Shown: positions 17,866 through 26,273, counted from the stretch's first letter. The stretch is DNA of 36,720 bases from Planctomycetaceae bacterium (GCA_013360495.1 JABWBM010000010.1:1-36720), one strand, 5' to 3'. Program-made: numbers and translations. The notes: generated by a model not told the origin, from the letters alone.

Positions 17866-18836
17866 ACGCAACGTCGGCACAATCTTTTTCATTGCGACGA
17901 GTATGCGCGTTCACGGGCCATTTGGGGTTCGCTGCGGGAGCGCTGACGCTGATCCCCATCTCGCTCGCGAAGATGTGGTGGCCCTTCGAACTGTTCACGC
18001 ATTTTCCGCTGCAATACTGCGCGGGTTTATTGGTGGCGCTGCTGTGCTACATATTCGCGGGGCACTGGCGTCTGGCGACACTGGTGCTGCTGCCGCTCGC
18101 AGCGCACGGCGCGAAGGTTGTAGCGCTCTATGCGGAGTCAGAGAAGCCACAGGTGCATGACGAGCGGCTCACGCTGCTCTCCGTCAACGTGCTGCGCTTC
18201 AATGAACGTTATGATGACGTCTTCAACCACATCAGATCGCAGAACGCCGATATCGTGCTGCTCATGGAAATCGACTTCGATTGGATGAAACGAATTGAAC
18301 AGGCGCAGCTCCCCTACCGTATTGTCATTGCCGAGCCGCGCTCGGATACATCGGGCATCGTGCTGCTCGACCGCGGCGATATCGTAGAAGCCGCGAAAAT
18401 CGTAACACCGGGCGTCGAATTCACCGCGCCGTCCATTGAAGCAACACTCTGTTGGCGAGGTGAGCGCATGGCGTTCATGGGCACCCACCCCTCACCACCC
18501 AAAGGTGAGTGGGGCGCCAATGCACGCAATGTTCAACTGGCGGAGATTGCGGAGTGGGCGAAGAAGCAGACGCTTCCTGTCGTTGTCATCGGCGACCTCA
18601 ACCTCACGCCCTTCTCGCCATACTTCCGGGACTTCGTCGACGAGAGCGGCCTCGTCAGTTCCCACGAGGGCTTTGGCTATCAGTGGAGCTGGCCCGTCGA
18701 GATTCCGCTTCTGGCAATCCCCATCGATCACTGCCTGCATAGCCCGTTCCTGGTCACGCTCCAGCGCGAGATTGGGTCTGATATCGGATCCGACCATAAG
18801 CCTCTCAAACTTGTTCTGGCTCGCGCCAGGCAGTGA
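17862..18836 (+). CDS. Endonuclease/exonuclease/phosphatase-family membrane protein
   Basis: A 324-residue protein with three hydrophobic segments in the first ~95 residues (GFAAGALTLIPISLAKMWW, LQYCAGLLVALLCYIFAG, LATLVLLPLAAHGAKVVALY), then an EEP (DNase I-like) domain. Catalytic motifs: NVLRFNERYDDVF, the metal Glu in IVLLMEIDFDW, the Asp/Asn in VVIGDLNLTPFSPYF, and GSDHKPLKLVL at the C-terminus. This architecture is that of the YafD/VicP-like membrane-anchored EEP proteins; the substrate is unknown and may be a nucleic acid, a phospholipid or an inositol phosphate. The GTG at 17862 gives a 4-bp GTGA overlap with the Rsm22-like gene. The stop codon lies inside the left target duplication of a MITE. 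Confidence 0.87.
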   Translation: MNATSAQSFSLRRVCAFTGHLGFAAGALTLIPISLAKMWWPFELFTHFPLQYCAGLLVALLCYIFAGHWRLATLVLLPLAAHGAKVVALYAESEKPQVHDERLTLLSVNVLRFNERYDDVFNHIRSQNADIVLLMEIDFDWMKRIEQAQLPYRIVIAEPRSDTSGIVLLDRGDIVEAAKIVTPGVEFTAPSIEATLCWRGERMAFMGTHPSPPKGEWGANARNVQLAEIAEWAKKQTLPVVVIGDLNLTPFSPYFRDFVDESGLVSSHEGFGYQWSWPVEIPLLAIPIDHCLHSPFLVTLQREIGSDIGSDHKPLKLVLARARQ

Positions 18837-18837
18837 C

Positions 18838-18976
18838 GGGCGCATTCCGCGTTGGTTGATCGTAGCGTCACGCGCCCTCACGTGACGGACCGATCACGGA
18901 CAAGACGCCATGCGAGGGCGCACGGCGCTACGACCGCTATGCCTTGTTCATCTTTCAACCAACGCGCAATGCACCC
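18838..18976. mobile_element. 139-bp MITE with 21-bp terminal inverted repeats and 9-bp target duplication
   Basis: The ends are GGGCGCATTCCGCGTT... and, in reverse complement, GGGTGCATTGCGCGTT..., matching at 19 of 21 positions and ending in GGTTG. Inside lie two further perfectly paired 8-mers, TCGTAGCG/CGCTACGA and GCGCCCTC/GAGGGCGC, so the whole element folds into a long hairpin. It is flanked by a perfect direct repeat GGCAGTGAC at 18829-18837 and 18977-18985, the footprint of transposition with a 9-bp duplication. It encodes nothing and must have been moved by a transposase elsewhere. The insertion point is exactly at the 3' end of the EEP gene, whose TGA is inside the duplicated 9-mer, so the gene was not damaged. 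Confidence 0.85.
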
Positions 18977-19038
18977 GGCAGTGACTGCGCGCTTGCGGCG
19001 ATGACACATTCACCGCTATAGTTCACCCTGGAGGCACG

Positions 19039-19707
19039 TTGCCCGGACCGAACCTATCCCTGACCTTTGCGCTGCACTATGCGCCGCAGCCTTCGATCCT
19101 GCGCGGCATTGGCGCGTTCGAGCGCTCGCTCAAGGGCTCGTTGGTGCGCGCGCAAGAGGGCATGGCGCTGCCACTGCGCTTCAAGGATCAGCAGGGGACC
19201 CATGAGATCGTCATCGGCGCGGAAAGTTTTGAAATTACCCAATCACCCTTCGCGCGCATCGACCGCTATACCGCCACCGTCACATCGCTCGCGGCGCAGT
19301 TTCTCAAAGATACGCCCCACCTTTCGCCACAAGAGATGGAACTGCGAGTATTGCTACGCATCCCGGTGCCTGACGCCACGCGCTCGCTTGGCGGCTACGC
19401 GGTCGCGTCGTTTGCGTGGCCGAGGAAGCTCGAACTGCGGCCGGAAGCCCTCGGCAAGGATCACTTCTTGCCAACCGAATCCGGCTTGGTGCGTCTGCGC
19501 TTGAGCGTGCATCAACTGAACGTCGGACATGAGCTGGTGCTCATGATGTCCAACAAGCACGACCGCGTGAACGCCGACCCAGCGGTGCTCGAACCGGCCT
19601 ACGCGCTATGTCTCACTGGAATTCAGAACATCGTCACCAGTCTGACTTCGCCCGCGTGGCAGCGGGTACTGACAGGACTGCTCGGTTCGCCGGCACAGGG
19701 GAAATAG
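19039..19707 (+). CDS. Hypothetical protein, 222 residues
   Basis: Starts with TTG at 19039, supported by GGAGG a few bases upstream. No signal sequence or membrane segment. The N-terminal part (FERSLKGSLVRAQEGMALPLRF, then HEIVIGAESFEI) and the middle (MELRVLLRIPVPDATRSLGGYAVASFAW) alternate strands and helices, suggesting a globular cytoplasmic alpha/beta protein. No catalytic motif or cysteine cluster is recognised. It lies just downstream of the MITE and four bases before the next gene, with which it is surely co-transcribed. Coding quality is good: codon-position bias resembles the neighbours and the frame is open without low-complexity stretches. I do not recognise a family. Confidence 0.7.
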   Translation: MPGPNLSLTFALHYAPQPSILRGIGAFERSLKGSLVRAQEGMALPLRFKDQQGTHEIVIGAESFEITQSPFARIDRYTATVTSLAAQFLKDTPHLSPQEMELRVLLRIPVPDATRSLGGYAVASFAWPRKLELRPEALGKDHFLPTESGLVRLRLSVHQLNVGHELVLMMSNKHDRVNADPAVLEPAYALCLTGIQNIVTSLTSPAWQRVLTGLLGSPAQGK

Positions 19708-19711
19708 CGTT

Positions 19712-20161
19712 ATGGCGCGCGATCGCTCCCACCTTCTGATGATTGGCGGCGTAGTTGCGGTCATTGCCATCGCTATCGCGCTGGTGTTGTTTTGGCCGAG
19801 TACACCGGACGACGATGAAACGCAGATACGTGAATTGGTCGATACGCTGACTGAAGATTTCAATGACCGTGATTGGCAGGAGATCAGTACGCTCTCCTGG
19901 CCGCCCGAAAGACAGCAAGAGGTATTTGACGAATTGGAAAGCTTCGCCTATTTGCGAACCATGAAGGTCGAGCCTCCCGTCAACGTCTCCAATCTCGTTG
20001 TCAACGGCGACATCGCAACCTGCAAAATCTACGTGAAGGGTAAGTACATTGTCGGCACGTCAACGTGGGAGCGGGAGTTCACGGCGACCTTACGCAAGCA
20101 CGATGGACAATGGCTCGTGGACGCCGAAGCCACGCGCGATGCCATCAACGCCGGACGCTGA
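19712..20161 (+). CDS. Membrane-anchored small protein, NTF2/DUF4878-like
   Basis: A 149-residue protein with one N-terminal membrane anchor (LLMIGGVVAVIAIAIALVLFW, residues 8-28) and an extracytoplasmic domain of about 115 residues: TQIRELVDTLTEDFNDRDWQEI, VNGDIATCKIYVKGKY and REFTATLRKHDGQWLVD. The helix followed by strands ending in G-x-W-L-V-D is the pattern of NTF2-like lumazine/SnoaL or DUF4878 domains, which often bind small ligands or stabilise envelope complexes. No catalytic residues are apparent. It begins four bases after the preceding gene, and its 3' end overlaps the 3' end of mraY by 17 bp in convergent orientation. The fold is inferred from pattern only. Confidence 0.7.
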   Translation: MARDRSHLLMIGGVVAVIAIAIALVLFWPSTPDDDETQIRELVDTLTEDFNDRDWQEISTLSWPPERQQEVFDELESFAYLRTMKVEPPVNVSNLVVNGDIATCKIYVKGKYIVGTSTWEREFTATLRKHDGQWLVDAEATRDAINAGR

Positions 20162-21263
20162 CGGCAGGAGAAGGGGTGTGCTTGTTCTGCGCCTGCTGCT
20201 GCGTCGTGGGTGAATCGTGATCGACACGACCAAACCAGACCGCGGCTAATGCAAGCGCGCAGAACATGGCGCAGATTGCCCAGAAGCGGCGAGTCACCTT
20301 CGTCTCATGCCAACCCATAAACTGGAAATGATGGTGAAGCGGCGAGCAGCGGAAGATGCGCTTCCCGCCGGTGAGCCGAAAGTATGTCACCTGAATCATG
20401 ACGCTCAACGCCTCGGCGACAAACACCGCGCCGAAAAGCACGAGCAAGAGCTCCTGCCGCAACGAGACGGCCAACATTCCAAGCCCGGCGCCCAGCGCCA
20501 GCGAACCCGTATCGCCCATGAACACCCGCGCGGGATGCCGGTTGTAGAACAAGAACCCGACGCTCGCTCCTGCGATAATGGCTGCCAACGTTGCTGCATG
20601 TTCAGGAGCATTGGTAAGAAGCGAATCGTTCGCGCTCATCAAGAGCGCCACGGCGGTCAGCCCAGCCGCGGCCATGGCCATCAATCCCGCGGCTAACCCA
20701 TCTAAGCCGTCCGAAAGGTTGACCGCATTGGTCGTCCCGACGCCAACGAAAATCGCCAGGGGGAGCGCCCACCAGCCGACGTCGATGCCTACATTAAAGG
20801 ACGGAATCCAGAGCATCTCCGCGGATTCGCGCGGCAAGGTGCCGAGAACGCCATAGCCGCAGGCGGCCATGATCGCGACCTGCAACACGAACTTGGTGCG
20901 GCTGCGCATACCATCGAGGTGCTTGCCGTCCTTATCGCACTTCTTGTTGAGCTTGATCCAGTCGTCGTACGCGCCAAGCAACGCGCTCGCAACGACGGCG
21001 CCAAGCACGTACCAGTGCGCACCGCCATCGTAGGGAAGCATCGCTAGGGCCACGGCAACTATGGCGGCAATCAAGAACAAACCACCCATGGTGGGAACGT
21101 TGGCCTTGCTCTTGTTGATCTCGTTGAGCGTGTCGCTGGCCTTGCGCGGTGCACCGTCCTTGAACTTGCGCGCCACGAGCCAGGGAATTGTGAAGTGGCC
21201 AAGCGCCACACACACCAATGCTGCTACGGCAAACGCCGCTATCGTCATAAATAGGTCGGACAT
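20145..21263 (-). CDS. mraY: Phospho-N-acetylmuramoyl-pentapeptide-transferase
   Basis: A 372-residue polytopic enzyme that transfers phospho-MurNAc-pentapeptide to undecaprenyl phosphate, forming lipid I. About ten membrane segments. Motifs: KFKDGAPRKASDTLNEINKS with PTMGG after it, YDDWIKLNKK (the DD pair), NAVNLSDGLDGLAAG, FMGDTGSLALGAGLG and HHHFQFMGWHETKVTRRFW (the HHH motif). All are intact. In the dcw cluster it comes after murF, but 180 bp away because a palindromic element lies between. It is the last gene of the cluster here: no murD, ftsW or murG follows, and the next gene faces it. Confidence 0.97.
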   Translation of the reverse strand: MSDLFMTIAAFAVAALVCVALGHFTIPWLVARKFKDGAPRKASDTLNEINKSKANVPTMGGLFLIAAIVAVALAMLPYDGGAHWYVLGAVVASALLGAYDDWIKLNKKCDKDGKHLDGMRSRTKFVLQVAIMAACGYGVLGTLPRESAEMLWIPSFNVGIDVGWWALPLAIFVGVGTTNAVNLSDGLDGLAAGLMAMAAAGLTAVALLMSANDSLLTNAPEHAATLAAIIAGASVGFLFYNRHPARVFMGDTGSLALGAGLGMLAVSLRQELLLVLFGAVFVAEALSVMIQVTYFRLTGGKRIFRCSPLHHHFQFMGWHETKVTRRFWAICAMFCALALAAVWFGRVDHDSPTTQQQAQNKHTPSPAVSVRR

Positions 21264-21299
21264 ATTTCTACTCCGATAAAGATGCGATCCCCACGAAGC

Positions 21300-21411
21300 G
21301 TCATTCCCGCGCAGGCGGGAATCCAGCCAATCGGCCTATCGAGAATTGGCTCTGGATCCCCGGGCGTTCGGCGTAACGCGTTTCACGCTTGCCTCACGTC
21401 GCGGGGATGAC
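21300..21411. repeat. 112-bp palindromic REP/MITE-like element between mraY and murF
   Basis: Outer arms GTCATTCCCGCG and CGCGGGGATGAC match at 11 of 12 positions; inner arms ATCCAGCCAAT and ATTGG-CT-CTGGAT pair around CGGCCTATCGAGA. The left arm itself has a CCCGC-GCAG-GCGGG-type fold. The words CATTCCCGCG and GGGAATCCAG are those of a widespread dispersed bacterial repeat. The flanking AGC on both sides may be a 3-bp duplication. A decayed relative lies at 7785-7861. It forms a hairpin in the murF-mraY mRNA and may modulate mraY expression. Confidence 0.7.
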
Positions 21412-21443
21412 AGCAACGAGAAATATTTCGCTAATGCGAACAC

Positions 21444-22859
21444 TTACATCCTTCGGCTGTCGGCAAGTGGCGCGTCGGGCGATGATGTCGCCATTCGCTG
21501 CGTCAGAACCTCGATCAGCTTTTCCATTTTCATGCCGCGCGAGCCTTTGACCAACAGTACGTCACCGGCCTTAAGCTCGCCTGCCAGCGCCTCGCCCGCC
21601 TGCGTCGCGTCGTCAAAGTAAAGCGTTGGTATCCCGCACTCCTCCACACGTTGGCCGAGCAATCGCATCAATGGTCCGACACAAAGGGCCATGTCCACCT
21701 GCTTCGTTCTGACGTACCAGCCGAGCATCTCGTGCTGCAACGCCGCCTTGCCGCCAAGCTCGAACATATCTCCCAGCGCTACGATGCGACGGCCTTTCGC
21801 CTTGAAATCGTTGATGGTTGCAAGCGCTGCGCGCATGGACGCCGGGTTGGCGTTGTAACAATCGTTGAGAACGATCGCCCCGCCAATGTGTTCGACTTCC
21901 ATTCGCTTGCCGACGGGCTTGAAGTTCGCCAGCGCCGCCTGCATTGCTGCGACATCGACGCCACACACCCAGCCGCAGGCAATGGCTGCGAGCGCGTTGC
22001 GCACGTTATGCTCGCCGAGCATAGGGAGGCGGAAAGCATGGCGGCCATTGACCCGAAAGTGCGCTCCGCTCTGGTCAAAGACGATATCTTGCCCACGGAT
22101 TTCGCAGCGCTGATCGAAACCGAAGCTTACGACGCGGCCTTTGACTTCCTCGCGCGCCCTTACACAATAACGATTGTCGTAGTTCACGATGGCCACACCG
22201 TCGGCCTTCATGCCGCGGAATATCGCAGCTTCTTCGCGCATGACGCCTTCGATGTCGCCAAAACCTTCGAGATGCTCTTCGCCAATACTGGTGAGCACGG
22301 CGATATCCGGTTCGACCATGCCGGCAAGACAGTCCAACTCGCCGGGGTGGTTCGTGCCAAGCTCGATAACAGCGAAACGCGTGCGCGCCTCGATATCGAA
22401 AATCGTCTGCGGCACACCAATGTCGTTATTGTGATTATCTTTGTTGCGGATCGTCTCGCCGCGTTGGGCGAGCACTGCGGCGATCATCTCGCGCGTGGTC
22501 GTCTTGCCGTTGGAGCCCGCGACGCTGACAACGCATGTGCCGACAGCCTGCTTGCGGTAGTGAGAGGCGAACATGCCCAGCGCCCTGCGCGTGTCCCCCA
22601 CCATGATGCAGGGAAGATTCTCCGGTACCGGGCCGTTGTATGCTGCTTCGATCAGCGCACCCGCGGCCCCTTTAGCCGCAGCATCAGCGAGAAAAGCGTG
22701 TCCGTCGAAACGCTCGCCGCGGATGGCAACGTACAGATCGCCTTCCTTCACTGTGCGCGTGTCGTTCGATACACCGTGAACCATACGCTCGCTGGCGTCC
22801 GTGGCGTGCCAGCGGCCGTTGACGGCCAAACGAATCTCGGCGAGGTTCATGCTGCGCAT
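21444..22859 (-). CDS. murF: UDP-MurNAc-tripeptide:D-Ala-D-Ala ligase
   Basis: A 471-residue ATP-dependent ligase that adds D-Ala-D-Ala to UDP-MurNAc-tripeptide in the cytoplasm. The ATP loop GSNGKTTT is at 115-122, followed by REMIAAVL, NKDNHNNDIGVP, VIELGTNHPGEL and, in the C-terminal domain, VLNDCYNANPASM, all MurF signatures. GAGGGA seven bases before ATG 22859 supports this start, which overlaps murE by 13 bp; the in-frame ATG at 22850 would give a 4-bp ATGA overlap and is possible. Translation is coupled to murE either way. Confidence 0.96.
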   Translation of the reverse strand: MRSMNLAEIRLAVNGRWHATDASERMVHGVSNDTRTVKEGDLYVAIRGERFDGHAFLADAAAKGAAGALIEAAYNGPVPENLPCIMVGDTRRALGMFASHYRKQAVGTCVVSVAGSNGKTTTREMIAAVLAQRGETIRNKDNHNNDIGVPQTIFDIEARTRFAVIELGTNHPGELDCLAGMVEPDIAVLTSIGEEHLEGFGDIEGVMREEAAIFRGMKADGVAIVNYDNRYCVRAREEVKGRVVSFGFDQRCEIRGQDIVFDQSGAHFRVNGRHAFRLPMLGEHNVRNALAAIACGWVCGVDVAAMQAALANFKPVGKRMEVEHIGGAIVLNDCYNANPASMRAALATINDFKAKGRRIVALGDMFELGGKAALQHEMLGWYVRTKQVDMALCVGPLMRLLGQRVEECGIPTLYFDDATQAGEALAGELKAGDVLLVKGSRGMKMEKLIEVLTQRMATSSPDAPLADSRRM

Positions 22860-24364
22860 GAAGCGTTCCCTCGTTCCTTGAGAGCAGCGAGAGCTTCCTC
22901 GCGGTCGTCGAAGTGCTGCTTCTTGGTGCCGATGATCTGGTAATCCTCGTGGCCCTTGCCCGCAATTAGCACGACGCCTTGCTCGCCCGCAAGCTCGATA
23001 GCGCGGCGTATGGCGCGCGCTCGGTCAGGTTCAACCTCGTGAGGTGTAAGACGCGCTGACTGCGATGTCGGGATCGGGCCGCCCCGCAAGCCGGCGAGAA
23101 TATCCCGAATGATGGCGTCTGGCTTTTCGGTGCGCGGATTATCCGAGGTAATGATAACACAATCGCTCAAGCGTTCTGCGATGGCGCCCATGAGCGGACG
23201 CTTCTTGACGTCGCGGTCGCCGCCACAGCCAAAGACCGTGACCAGCTTGCGTCCTTTGCAAAGATCGCGCAGCGTCTTGCAGACGTTTTCGAGAGCGTCC
23301 GGCGTATGGGCATAGTCGACGAAGACGGCAGGCGCGTTGCCTTGTGCCTGAACACGTTCGAGCCGGCCTGGCGCGCCATGAAACGTTGTGATGGCCTCGG
23401 TGATAACTTCCTGTTTCACGCCCATGGCAAGCGCGGCTGCCACGCCGCCGAGCAGATTATAGGCGTTGTAGCGCCCAGTGAGCGGCGAGCGGATCGTCAT
23501 GCTCTCCCCCCTCGGGAGACTGACATCGAAGGTCATGCCGTTAATGTCCATGGAGAGGTTCGTGGCGCGCACATCGGCAGCCGGCCCGAAGCCGAAACGA
23601 ATAATGTTCGCGCGCGTATAAGGGAAGAGGCGCTCGCCCCATGTGTCATCGATATTAATCACCGCATGTGCCTTTGTCTCAAGCAGCGAGAACAACCGTG
23701 CCTTGGCTTCGAAATACTCCTCCATCGTCTCGTGGTAGTCGAGGTGGTCCTGCGTAAGATTCGTGAAGATCGCAACGCTGAAATCCACGGCATCAGTTCG
23801 GTACTGCATCAATGCATGAGAGCTGACCTCCATGGCGCAGGCGGTCTGGCCCGAAGCAGCCATGGTAGCCATCCAGCGCTGGATTTCCGTCGCTTCCGGC
23901 GTGGTCATGGCGGCCGGGGAGCGTTCTTTGCCGACAACACATTCCACGGTGCCGATCATCCCGCAGCCGCGCTTGGCATGGTCGAGGATGTGGCGCATGA
24001 GATAGGTTGTCGTGGTCTTGCCGTTGGTTCCGGTGACGCCAATGACATCGAGGCCGTCGCTCGGACGGCCATGGAGCGCAGCGCAGAGATGCGCGAGTGT
24101 GCGGCGGGGATTGAAGGAAATGAGCTGAGGAAGGTTGGTCGGCAGGCGGCGGGACGAGAGAATCGCGACCGCGCCGCGCGCAGCGGCGTCGGGCAGGAAC
24201 ACCGCGCCATCTTGCTTCTCGCCAGGCAGCGCAGCGAAGAGCGAGCCGCGCGTGACATTGCGCGAGTCGAGCGCGATCGACGAGACATCCACGTCGCAGG
24301 AGTTGATGACCGACACGGCGGGGTCCGTGCGGCGCAGCAAACTGACGAGATCACGAAAGTTCAT
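22847..24364 (-). CDS. murE: UDP-MurNAc-tripeptide synthetase, meso-diaminopimelate type
   Basis: A 505-residue ligase adding the third amino acid to UDP-MurNAc-L-Ala-D-Glu. The P-loop TGTNGKTTT is at 111-119; K221 in FEAKARLF is the lysine carbamoylated in the family; D408-N-P-R411 in SDNPRTEKP is the signature that recognises meso-diaminopimelate and not lysine, so the wall is of the Gram-negative type. AAGGAGGAAGT just before the ATG is a strong ribosome site. Only 11 bp separate it from ftsI upstream, and it overlaps murF downstream. If the ftsI TGA blocks translation, polarity on murE would be expected unless this strong site rescues it. Confidence 0.96.
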   Translation of the reverse strand: MNFRDLVSLLRRTDPAVSVINSCDVDVSSIALDSRNVTRGSLFAALPGEKQDGAVFLPDAAARGAVAILSSRRLPTNLPQLISFNPRRTLAHLCAALHGRPSDGLDVIGVTGTNGKTTTTYLMRHILDHAKRGCGMIGTVECVVGKERSPAAMTTPEATEIQRWMATMAASGQTACAMEVSSHALMQYRTDAVDFSVAIFTNLTQDHLDYHETMEEYFEAKARLFSLLETKAHAVINIDDTWGERLFPYTRANIIRFGFGPAADVRATNLSMDINGMTFDVSLPRGESMTIRSPLTGRYNAYNLLGGVAAALAMGVKQEVITEAITTFHGAPGRLERVQAQGNAPAVFVDYAHTPDALENVCKTLRDLCKGRKLVTVFGCGGDRDVKKRPLMGAIAERLSDCVIITSDNPRTEKPDAIIRDILAGLRGGPIPTSQSARLTPHEVEPDRARAIRRAIELAGEQGVVLIAGKGHEDYQIIGTKKQHFDDREEALAALKERGNASCAA

Positions 24365-24375
24365 ACTTCCTCCTT

Positions 24376-26262
24376 TTACTTGTCCTCTTTGGAACGAGGC
24401 ACACCGAGGTGAACGAGCGTTCGCTCGACGATTTCAGCGAGGTAAGGCGCGGCCACCGACCCGCCGTAGGGCAGGAGCGGGTAGCCATACTGATTCACTT
24501 TCCGCTTGTGCGGGTGGCGGGCGACGACGATGGCGCTAATGCGCGGGTCGTTGGCGGGAGCGAAGCCGACAAATGAACATGTATTGGCGTTTTCACCGTA
24601 ACCACCGTTGGTGGAGATGGTGGCTGTGCCGGTCTTACCGGCAAGACGGTAGCCTTCGATGTGCGCCTTTTGCCCGGTGCCGTCATCCACGACATTTTCG
24701 AGCATCTCGCGCATCTGCGCGGCTGTCTCCGGCGATATCCCGGAATGTCCCGCAACTTGCGGCAATTGTTCGAAAAGCACGCGGCCGTCGCGAGCGGACA
24801 CCTTGTCCACCACGAAGGGTTTCATACGCACGCCGCCCGTAGCGATAGCGTTGAAGCAACAGAGCATCTGTAATGCCGTCACTTGTACCTGATAGCCCTG
24901 GGCAATCGAGGGAACCACGTTGCGGATAGCGTAGTTCGGCTTGGTCGACTTGGTCCATTCGGCTAGATCGGGGAGCGTGCCGCGCGACTCACCGCCGGAT
25001 GTGCCACCGAGATCGAAACCTGTGTATTGACCGAACCCGAAGCTGCGGAGCATGACGTCGAGTCGCCCGGCTCCTTCGTAGGGAACGACATTGGCGGGTC
25101 CGTATTCATGACCTCCAAGACGCTTACCGGCAAAGATCGACTGCGCAACGAAGTTCGCGCAGGTATTGGAAGACTTGGTAATGCCCATAGTCGCCGTGAC
25201 AAGGCCACTCGAAGCGTGGTCTTTGGCCATGATGGGGTGAGCGCCGTCAGTCACAACGCGGCCAAGCACCGACACCGTTGGCTTGTAAGGAATCAAGGTA
25301 TCGGGCGTGAAAAGATCGTTTTCAATACCGCCACAGAGAATGAGAGGTTTGAATACCGACCCCGGTTCGAAGGGGTCGGTGATCGCCCTGATCTTGAGCA
25401 TGTCCTGCTTGGCTTCGAAGAATCGCTCAGGCTCGAAGGTTGGGTAATTGGCGAGCGCAAGAATGCGGCCCGTGTTCGATTCGAGGATGACGGCAACACA
25501 CCATTCAGGCGCTCAATCTTCCACCAGATGCCGCAACGCTTCCTCGGCAAATCCCTGAATCGTAGCGTCGAGGGTCAGGTGGACATCTGCGCCATCTTCC
25601 GGCGGGGTGTATTCTTCCTCGCCGTTGGGGATGGCCCGGCGCATGGCGTCAACCTGCACCGATTGATGGCCGTCCTTTCCTTTAAGATAATCGTCGTAAA
25701 TCCGCTCGATACCCGCGCCTCCCTCGTCGTCGCGATTGACAAAGCCGAGGACTTGAGCGGCGTCGCCGCCGTGGGGATAAATACGCTCAACACGCTGGCG
25801 GAACTCGAGACCAGGGGCTTTACCCTGTTCCATCAGTTCGCGAAGCGCGATAATCTGTTCGCTTGTGAGATACCAGGCGAGGGGCAGGCCTGCATTATTG
25901 CGGCGGGTATAGAGACGCTCATAAAGCGCCCGCGCATCGGTGCCGAGAATGGCCGCAAGATTCGTGGCGTAGCTCAAGCGCTCGTCGTCGCGCACCATGC
26001 GCGCGTTAATATAGAGGGATGTGCCGCTGAAGACGGTTTGGGCGAGGACGCTGCCGTTGCGGTCAAAGATCCGGCCGCGTTCGTGCAGGATGGTCGTGTT
26101 ATTGCGCGAATTGCGGAGGCGAAGCGAGTTGTATTCGTCGTAATCTACAACCGAAAGTGCGAAAGTTCGTCCCAGTGCCCCAAAGAGCAGCACCGCGAGC
26201 GCCGCATACATGAGCGCGATACGCGCCCGGACGGGAAATTGCCAGCCCTTCGACGTCGCCAT
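24376..26262 (-). CDS. ftsI: Peptidoglycan D,D-transpeptidase FtsI (PBP3) with in-frame TGA at codon 250
   Basis: Septal class B penicillin-binding protein, bitopic in the inner membrane. One frame of 629 codons counting TAA, of the usual family length, but codon 250 is TGA (25515-25513). Before it: basic tail, membrane anchor at about 14-35 (IALMYAALAVLLFGALG), RGRIFDRNGSVLA and the dimerisation domain to LTLDATIQGFAEEAL. After it the frame continues without shift through TGRILALANYPTF to the transpeptidase motifs: S302-VFK in FEPGSVFK, S364-S-N in TKSSNTC and K543-TGTA. The break therefore removes the whole catalytic domain unless read through. Possible reasons: selenocysteine or other readthrough, a recent nonsense change (CGA to TGA is one step), or a sequence error. 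The aligned position in relatives is variable and polar. Confidence 0.9.
25513..25515 (-). other. In-frame TGA inside ftsI
   Basis: Minus-strand context: GTG GAA GAT TGA GCG CCT GAA TGG TGT, i.e. V-E-D-(TGA)-A-P-E-W-C. A Cys lies five residues after it. Starting eight bases after TGA, ATGGTG and CGTCAT can pair with two G-U wobbles around UGUUGC, a weak hairpin that does not resemble a convincing bacterial SECIS. TGA is also used as an ordinary stop by at least five genes here (PIN toxin, hydroxylase, sfsA, zinc ribbon, murE), so the code is not globally changed. Confidence 0.85.
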
Positions 26263-26273
26263 GCAGTAGCCCT

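Noticed and set aside
24376-25401. The C-terminal half of ftsI as a separate penicillin-binding protein gene starting at 25401
   Set aside because: The ATG lies inside the transpeptidase domain with no ribosome site, and the same frame continues upstream with family sequence to the TGA and beyond.
25453-25512. SECIS element after the ftsI TGA
   Set aside because: The only stem found is six pairs including two G-U, with a UGUUGC loop and no clear bulged U or GU-rich apical loop; too weak to list as a feature.
24376-26262. Global reassignment of UGA to an amino acid as the explanation of the ftsI TGA
   Set aside because: TGA is used as the terminal codon of several intact genes here (PIN toxin, hydroxylase, sfsA, zinc ribbon, murE), with no continued homology after it.
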